In this document: positions 58,621 to 64,000 of the stretch, one piece after another
Numbering within the stretch: the first letter of the stretch is position 1
Layout of the letters: every line of letters starts with the position of its first letter
Assembly (NCBI GenBank): GCA_948567375.1
Contig: OX419761.1
Span: 20,276,501 to 20,340,500 of the forward strand
DNA: 64,000 nucleotides
From: Lunularia cruciata
Taxonomy: Eukaryota; Streptophyta; Marchantiopsida; Lunulariales; Lunulariaceae
Direction of reading: 5' to 3'
Translations under genes and position numbers: made by a program
Notes under the pieces: model-generated
Told to the model about the DNA's origin: nothing
Databases searched by the model: none
The model's input: the letters and a program-made list of their open reading frames with translations, nothing else

Positions 58621-60009
58621 TTGAGCCTGAAATAATGGAGATATAGTTTGGAGACCAATATTGTCTCCATAGCTCAATCTACTCTAAGTAAGCTCTCTTG
58701 AACTCATGGTAGTCGTCTATTGGTGGACCCTCCAAATGCTGAAACAAGCACTTCTATGAAATGAAAGGTGTAAAGAAAGTTGGGTTCCGTATCTGCTGTA
58801 GATCATACCAACTATCAAACTCTTGGATGAAGTCATCCAACTAAAGGGTACCCACTGTACCAAAGTAACCCTTGGGATCTTTGGAGGCCCCATAAATCTT
58901 GTCCATGTCCCACAACAATGATGTAAACACAACAAGTGCACTCTCAACTAGGTTAGCTCTTGTGTCAAACTCCAACTTAGAGTCAATCTCCTCCCTCACT
59001 CGGACCTGAGATACAGGTTGATACCAAGCGCCACTCCAAGTAAACCCACTACGTATATTGCAATGCTATCTCCTCTGGAAAACCCAAAGAACTCCGTCAT
59101 GATTAAGTAACCAAGAATTGCAACCCGCAATTGTAACCTCCATGCCAACACCTCCAAGTGCCAACACGAGCAAATTAATATAACCAACTAATGTAGCTTT
59201 AACTACAACAACTACACTAGAAGAAAGGACAACTTGTAACCTGCCCTCACAACACACACTCTCATACTCTACAAATCATCACTTCTTGCTTCACCAGAGA
59301 GAAACATAGATAATCTAATTGGTCATCACTCCAATCTCACTACCAAGAGCACACTAGAGCACCAATGCTCTAAATTCAAGGCACCTCATACAAACAAGAA
59401 GTAGAGAATGGAGGGGGTCCAATCACAAGAAGGCTAAAAAAAAACACTCCATCTCGTAAATCAATATTGGACCAACTTTTCCATCATTTTACATTTGACA
59501 CAATTGGAGTACCTATCTACTTCTTGAGCTACAAAGATCATCAAAGAATGAGATCAAAGTTCTTCTCACCAAAATTTGACATAAACCCTTCACAAAATTT
59601 GACTTAAAATCCAACATAAATCCCTAAATTTGGCTGACCTCTTAATCCCCCACTAACTCTTCACTCGAGCTAAATTGGGAAAATTGGTTTCATCCAATCT
59701 TTAATTCACATAAGTGGGTTCTCAACTCCGCTTCAATTTCACTTTTTGAGCTCAACTCATACCAAGTTGGTCTTGTGTTCACCTCTTGAGCTTAAAATCA
59801 TAACTATCACTGGAAATTGACTCTCTATGGCTCCAAATTTGGCTAGCACTTCCACACAAAATCACTCTCAAGGAAATCAGAATTGCAATGAAGGTACCAT
59901 GATCCACCGGGCTTGGAGATACCACCACCACCTTTAATTTTTGCATCCAATTTCCCCTTGACTCTCACTTCTCTATTGCAATCAGTTCTATTACACAACT
60001 TGAATCACA
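58621..60009. other. 5' side of the gag element, no domain recognised
   Basis: Minus frames at 58717-58947 and 58996-59257 may be further gag N-terminal pieces. From 59300 on I see nothing identifiable. Confidence 0.4.
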
Positions 60010-61110
60010 CTCAATCAGATTAGTACTTGATCTATCACTCAATGGTTTGTCAATAATTGGGCATTGATTATAGTTAAGCCACACCCACTCTAGCTAAGAG
60101 ACTCCAAGTGATGCTTGTTGGCTTTCTGTCCACTCTAGCCAGGAACTCAAAGGCTCAACAATAGAGAAGTGGGCTCTTTGTAGCCACACTCCCAAGGTAT
60201 ACTCCTGATTTTGACCTAGGTCTCACACCAATGGTCTACTGACTGCACACCCGATGGTGCAAACTCTGAATCAGCCTATCTCTCACTCAAGATGAACCTT
60301 TGATGGCTATTTTGATACCACACCATGGACTAAGAAGGCAAGGAACCCCAACTCCATCATACTACTCTAAGGCTAACACTCCAAGACTCAAGACATTGCT
60401 CACTAGAGAACTCAATGAGAGAAAGATAGTTGAAAAATGAAAGGATGATCAGTACCTCCTCACCTCTTGTTTATATACTTGTGAAATAGTTATGCACCAA
60501 AGTTACTAATTACTAGAGTAACTCAAATTACTAGGCTAGAAGTCAAGAAAAGTCAAAAAGTATAAAGGAATATCCATCCACATGGGCATATCTACTAAGC
60601 ATATGATCTTATCTTGACCCAACCACTAAGTTAAGGATTCCTTCACATGTGTTATCCTTGGACTATAAAAGATCCAAAACAAAAAGACTTGCAGGACCAA
60701 GAGTTCTCAACTCTTTCCTCAAAGCCAAACACCTAGGAATAATATCAAGTCAACACACTAGAATCCAAAATAGTGGTGCTCATCTTTTCCACTTCCTCTA
60801 AAGTAAGGTCCCCACTATCTTATCTATGACTAACTTTAGCTAATCATGACTAATGTAAAATCATCCTTTATCTCTATATAAATAATCTCTCAAGTATTTG
60901 CAATACCAAGTTAAATATCACAATACCCCATATGCACAAATGGGTGTTACAAAACGGTACAAGGTGATGGCGAGCCCCACCATGTAGTCAATACCCAAAA
61001 CACAAAATATGACTCACTGCAAGAAGTCTATGAGTAATTGCCAAAATACCTCTAACTACTATCACTGCTACTCTAGTGTTTGAGTAATCTAGATGCAAAG
61101 CTACAAATGG
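60010..61110 (-). repeat. inverted copy of the 55.2-55.7 kb repeat, interrupted by an LTR
   Basis: The reverse complement of 60010-60260 and of 60955-61110 aligns with 55460-55740 and 55300-55470 respectively. The inserted DNA is exactly LTR copy 3, so 55455 represents the empty site. Confidence 0.7.
60267..60951 (-). mobile_element. 690-bp LTR family, copy 3 (solo LTR)
   Basis: Minus strand starts TGTAACACCC at 60951 and ends GGCTGATTCA at 60267. Collinear with copies 1 and 2. Because the flanking repeat exists uninterrupted at 55455, both borders are supported and no internal retroelement DNA is left. The immediate flanks (AACTC, AAACG) are not an identical 5-bp duplication. Confidence 0.8.
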
Positions 61111-61556
61111 CATGTAGTACCCACATTTTTCATTTTGGACGAGTTTAGAAGAAGAAGAAGTGCCTTGCTGAAACCAAATGGAGAAGAAATGAGGGAAACC
61201 TGTGTTTTGATCAAGCTTGATGAAGTCGACTTTGTGTTAGAGGAAAAAGGGCTTGGATTGGATCAAAACCTGAAGAAGTTGAATTCATGTCAGAGGAAGA
61301 GGAAGAAGGAGGTCAGACGGTGAAGGAGGGTTTCTTTGCATTGAAATAAAGGTTGCAAGTCAGAAATACTGCGGGGGCTATATCTCATTGACCACAAGTC
61401 CAAATCAAGCGTGCTATATCTCGTTGGAAGTATCTTGTTTAGGGCTTTCCGTTGCCACCAAAATTACAGAGTTTGAAGGTATGTAGAAGAAGTTACAAGC
61501 ATTTGAAGTTTTGGGAGTATATGTATAGAGTAGTTTAGTGTGTTTGGGTCAATATG
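61111..61556. other. no gene recognised
   Basis: The 76-codon + frame at 61093-61323 is Lys/Arg/Glu-rich and unrecognised. Confidence 0.4.
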
Positions 61557-61690
61557 ACTTCGGACTTCAGACTTCAGACTTCAGACTTCAGACTTTGGAC
61601 TTTAGACTTTGGAATTTGGACTTCGGACTTTAGACTTTGAACTTTAGACTTTGGACTTGAGACTTTGGACTTTGGACTTTGGACTTCAGA
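61557..61690 (+). repeat. heptanucleotide minisatellite (GACTTYR)n
   Basis: About 19 units of GACTTCA, GACTTCG, GACTTTG or GACTTTA in tandem, with occasional interruptions (GGAATTTG, GAACTTTA). Confidence 0.9.
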
Positions 61691-61917
61691 TGTCAGGTTT
61701 ACACATCTTTGGGTTAGAAGCTTCTTTGCCTCAAGATGAAGATGACTAAATCTAAGATAGTTGGACCTTGGAGTGCAATGAAAGTGACTTCAGGAACCTT
61801 ACCAAAGGCATTAGAGAGAGAGTTAGGATAGAGAAAAAAAATAGATAGTTAGGATACTCATGACTTCAATTCAGTTCTGATTGAAGATATGATAGAATTA
61901 GAGGAGAAATAATAATA

Positions 61918-62334
61918 GTGAATAAACCCAAAGTGCAGGATCAAACAGTAAGTGTGTCTTTGGGTCAGTTACATGAGAGATTATGGGAAAGTGGGTTAAA
62001 AATTGAAGGTGTAGATAGTGTACCCATGCTTTCAATTACAATTCTTGATGAGGATATAGTAGAATTAGCAAAGGAATTGATAGTAGTTAGACCCGATGTT
62101 GTAGAAGTAGGAATTCAGGTGTCTTTGGACTTGTTATTTGAGACATTTGAGAAGAGTGAGTCAAGAGATAAGGAAGTAAATGGATTACCCATGATCTCAA
62201 TTGTAGTTCCTAGTGTAGAAGAAGTAGAAATAGTGAAGGATTTGGTAGAATCAGATATACCCGGAGAAGGAGAAGTAGTAGGAAGATCATCGGGTTTGAA
62301 AGCCAATGAAGAGATTGACATCGGATCGGAGTAG
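61918..62334 (+). pseudogene. C-terminal fragment of the element Q protein, copy B
   Basis: Open frame (first codon GTG) of 138 codons. The last roughly 60 residues match the C-terminus of copy A at 52224-52583 (ESRDKEVNG, IVVPSVEEVEIV, GRSSGLKANEEIDIGS), and both end with a stop at the same point, which shows the natural end of this protein. The N-terminal 80 residues contain two internal echoes of the same pattern (LSITILDEDIVELAKEL, ISIVVPSVEEVEIVKDL), so the region has a roughly 50-residue repeat. The rest of the protein is absent. Truncated. Confidence 0.65.
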
Positions 62335-62370
62335 TAACAATTTTGAGATAGGAAGAGGCAAATATGAAGA

Positions 62371-63157
62371 GGTGCATTGTCATTTCGGATCTATAGGTTT
62401 GTAGGTTTGTAGGTTTTGGATCTATAGGTTTGTAGAGTTGTTAGGAAATGGTATAGTTGTTAGTAATTGTTGTTTGCTTCACTATTTAAGAGTGGTATTT
62501 GCAGTGACTATTGTTCAGTATTCATATTTCTAAAGATAGATAAAGCAAAGTGCTGATTTTAGTGCTCATCACTTAAGCATAATTAAGAGTATCAACTTTG
62601 TGTATGTGTTTGTGAGTGTGTGGAGAAATTCAAAGTGCAAGTCAGTGTGCTTGTTGGATATTGGATTCCGTAGCCTTGATCTTTACTCTGTGTGTTTGAT
62701 CCTGAGTGAATTGCAATCGGAGCAATGCTTTGACAGATCTGAGAGGAATTGTAGTGTTGGTAGTATTTTGCATTTGTGAGCAGTGTGAAGTTGATGTGAA
62801 GCAATTTTGATCGAGGAAGTTGTGCATTCAGTGGAGGGGTGGAACACAATTCTAAGGCAAAGTTGTTTTCACAGTGAAGTGCCATCTTTGGGAGAATCTG
62901 AATCATCACAATCAAGAGTTGTTTGGACTGAATTTGCTATGTTGTGATTAAGGAATGTGTATTAGTGACAAGTTGTCAAGATTGTGAGCTTGTTACTCTC
63001 TTTTGGATGTGGTTTCTACTTGAGAGATTAAAGACGTAACCAAGAAGAATTGAAATTGTTGCTTTGCTTTGTATTTGACCAATTCTAAATCGTATCTCTA
63101 CAAGAATGAACTTTACATACCCAATTACCACAAAAGTGATATTTGCCGGGTTGTCAC
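62371..63157 (+). mobile_element. terminal block of element Q, copy B (possible 3' LTR)
   Basis: Collinear with 51483-52176 reversed: shared phrases include CAGTATTCATATTTCTRAAGATAGATAAAGCAAAG, GTGTGTTTGATCCTGA and TTGCCGGGTTGTCACA. It follows a purine stretch GAGATAGGAAGAGG just after the ORF stop. The start at 62371 is a guess; the end at 63157 is firm. Confidence 0.55.
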
Positions 63158-63589
63158 ATAGCATGACATGGGATTTTCTATCTACCTTGGATGTTCCTTA
63201 GTGGATTTCAGAGGAGGCATTGTAGTAACATGTAGATCAGTTGGTGCAATAGGCTTGGAGTGGAGCCTTTGTATCACTAGGCAACCAATGTGAGGATGAG
63301 CCTCCAGAGTTGATAACCTTGATACCTTTGGATACCACACTCATTGTTTAGCAATATCTAGTAGAGAGAGTATGTCTATTGGAGTTGTTTGGTAGGATTA
63401 GCACTAGACTATCTACGGTACTACAAGTGGGTAGTACAATGGTGAGTACACATCAAGTCCATTCTTGGATAGGACCTATTGTTTTGTTAGATGCAACTAG
63501 AGTGGGATCATCTTTGTCTTTGGTCTTTGTCTTTGGTGGACAAACCTCCTACCTAGAGAGGTTCTCCAACACACTTCTTGGCAGTGATC
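63158..63589 (+). repeat. second copy of the gag-protease element's 3' region
   Basis: 63195-63440 matches the reverse of 56180-56400 (CTACCTTGGATGTTCCTT, GGCTTGGAGTGGAGCC, CTGGAGTTGTTTGG). Beyond 63480 the match ends. Confidence 0.6.
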
Positions 63590-64000
63590 TTTGGTCTCAA
63601 GAAGTTTAGACACTACTTGATTGGAGGGAAAGCCACCATTGTCACAGATCACAAGGCTTTGAAGTACATCTTCAAAAAGCCTAATGTTGAAGGGAGACTA
63701 GCAAGGTGGATGATACTCTTGTCTGAGTATGACTACACCATTGAGGATAGGCTAGGAAAGAAACATGCAAATGCTAATTTGTTATCTAGAGCCTATGATC
63801 ATGATGGAGATGAGCTAGTGGATGATTCCTTCTCGGATGAGGAGCTCATGACAATCTCAGTCACTCAAGAGGTTCCAATGGAGTACAAGGAGATTGTGGA
63901 TTTTGTGACAAGAGGTAACTATCCAGAAGGGATGCATGCTAGGGAGAGGAAGGCCCTTGCAGCAAGATCTAGACCTTACACAATGGTCAAGGATATTCTT
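63590..64000 (+). pseudogene. Ty3/Gypsy RNase H fragment, runs off the window
   Basis: An open frame of 137 codons from TTT at 63590 to the window end, with no start codon and no upstream RT. It reads FGLKKFRHYLIGGKATIVTD, TDHKALKYIFKKPN and RLARWMILLSEYDYTIEDRL, the standard C-terminal half of Ty3/Gypsy RNase H, followed by KKHANANLLSRA. The usual form of that last motif is ANADxLSR, so the final catalytic Asp appears to be Asn. About 80 linker residues follow toward an integrase that would lie beyond the window. Distinct from the RNase H at 49.4 kb. Confidence 0.85.

Noticed and set aside
47963-60951. LTR copies 2 and 3 as the two ends of one 13-kb element
   Set aside because: The primer-binding-like site and gag lie on the outer side of copy 2, and copy 3 sits cleanly inside another repeat, so they are separate insertions.

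Overview
The window looks like nuclear DNA of a land plant with a repeat-rich genome. Three nuclear-type tRNA genes, a plant-style DPH6 gene fused to RidA-like domains with twelve exons and short GT-AG introns, Ty3/Gypsy and PIF/Harbinger transposons, and many LTR fragments all point that way. I cannot name the species. The style of the Ty3/Gypsy proteins makes me suspect a seed-free plant (bryophyte, lycophyte or fern), but that is only an impression.

Layout. 1-18.3 kb is AT-rich decayed repeat DNA: two solo LTRs (1912-2602, 11056-11815), the relic of an unrecognised transposon ORF with a 370-bp duplication (6.0-7.6 kb), and a decayed Harbinger-type transposase (14.07-14.83 kb). 18.3-44.2 kb is a gene-bearing island of more mixed composition. 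It holds tRNA-Asn and tRNA-Arg in tandem, tRNA-Leu, several copies of a roughly 1.17-kb non-coding repeat family (called R here) whose 5' end carries a conserved 6-bp-stem hairpin, and the one clear protein-coding host gene, DPH6 (33120-38689, minus strand, complete, 781 codons). A 3.3-kb two-gene PIF/Harbinger transposon (40571-43864) sits inside an old R copy. 44.5-64 kb is repeat DNA again: a purine-rich 155-bp minisatellite, a perfect 48-bp inverted repeat, a gag fragment next to an LTR with a primer-binding-like site, a Ty3/Gypsy pol relic whose integrase ends in a PHD finger, two copies of an element (called Q here) with an unrecognised coiled-coil ORF, a gag-protease relic, a third copy of the 690-bp LTR, and an RNase H fragment that runs off the end.

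How it fits together. DPH6 acts alone here, catalysing the last amidation step of diphthamide synthesis on eEF2. The three tRNA genes lie about 14 kb away. Everything else is transposon-derived, mostly nested and inactivated. The Harbinger element is the least decayed: both genes, the TIRs and the DDE residues are recognisable, and the one evident lesion in its transposase frame is a stop codon.
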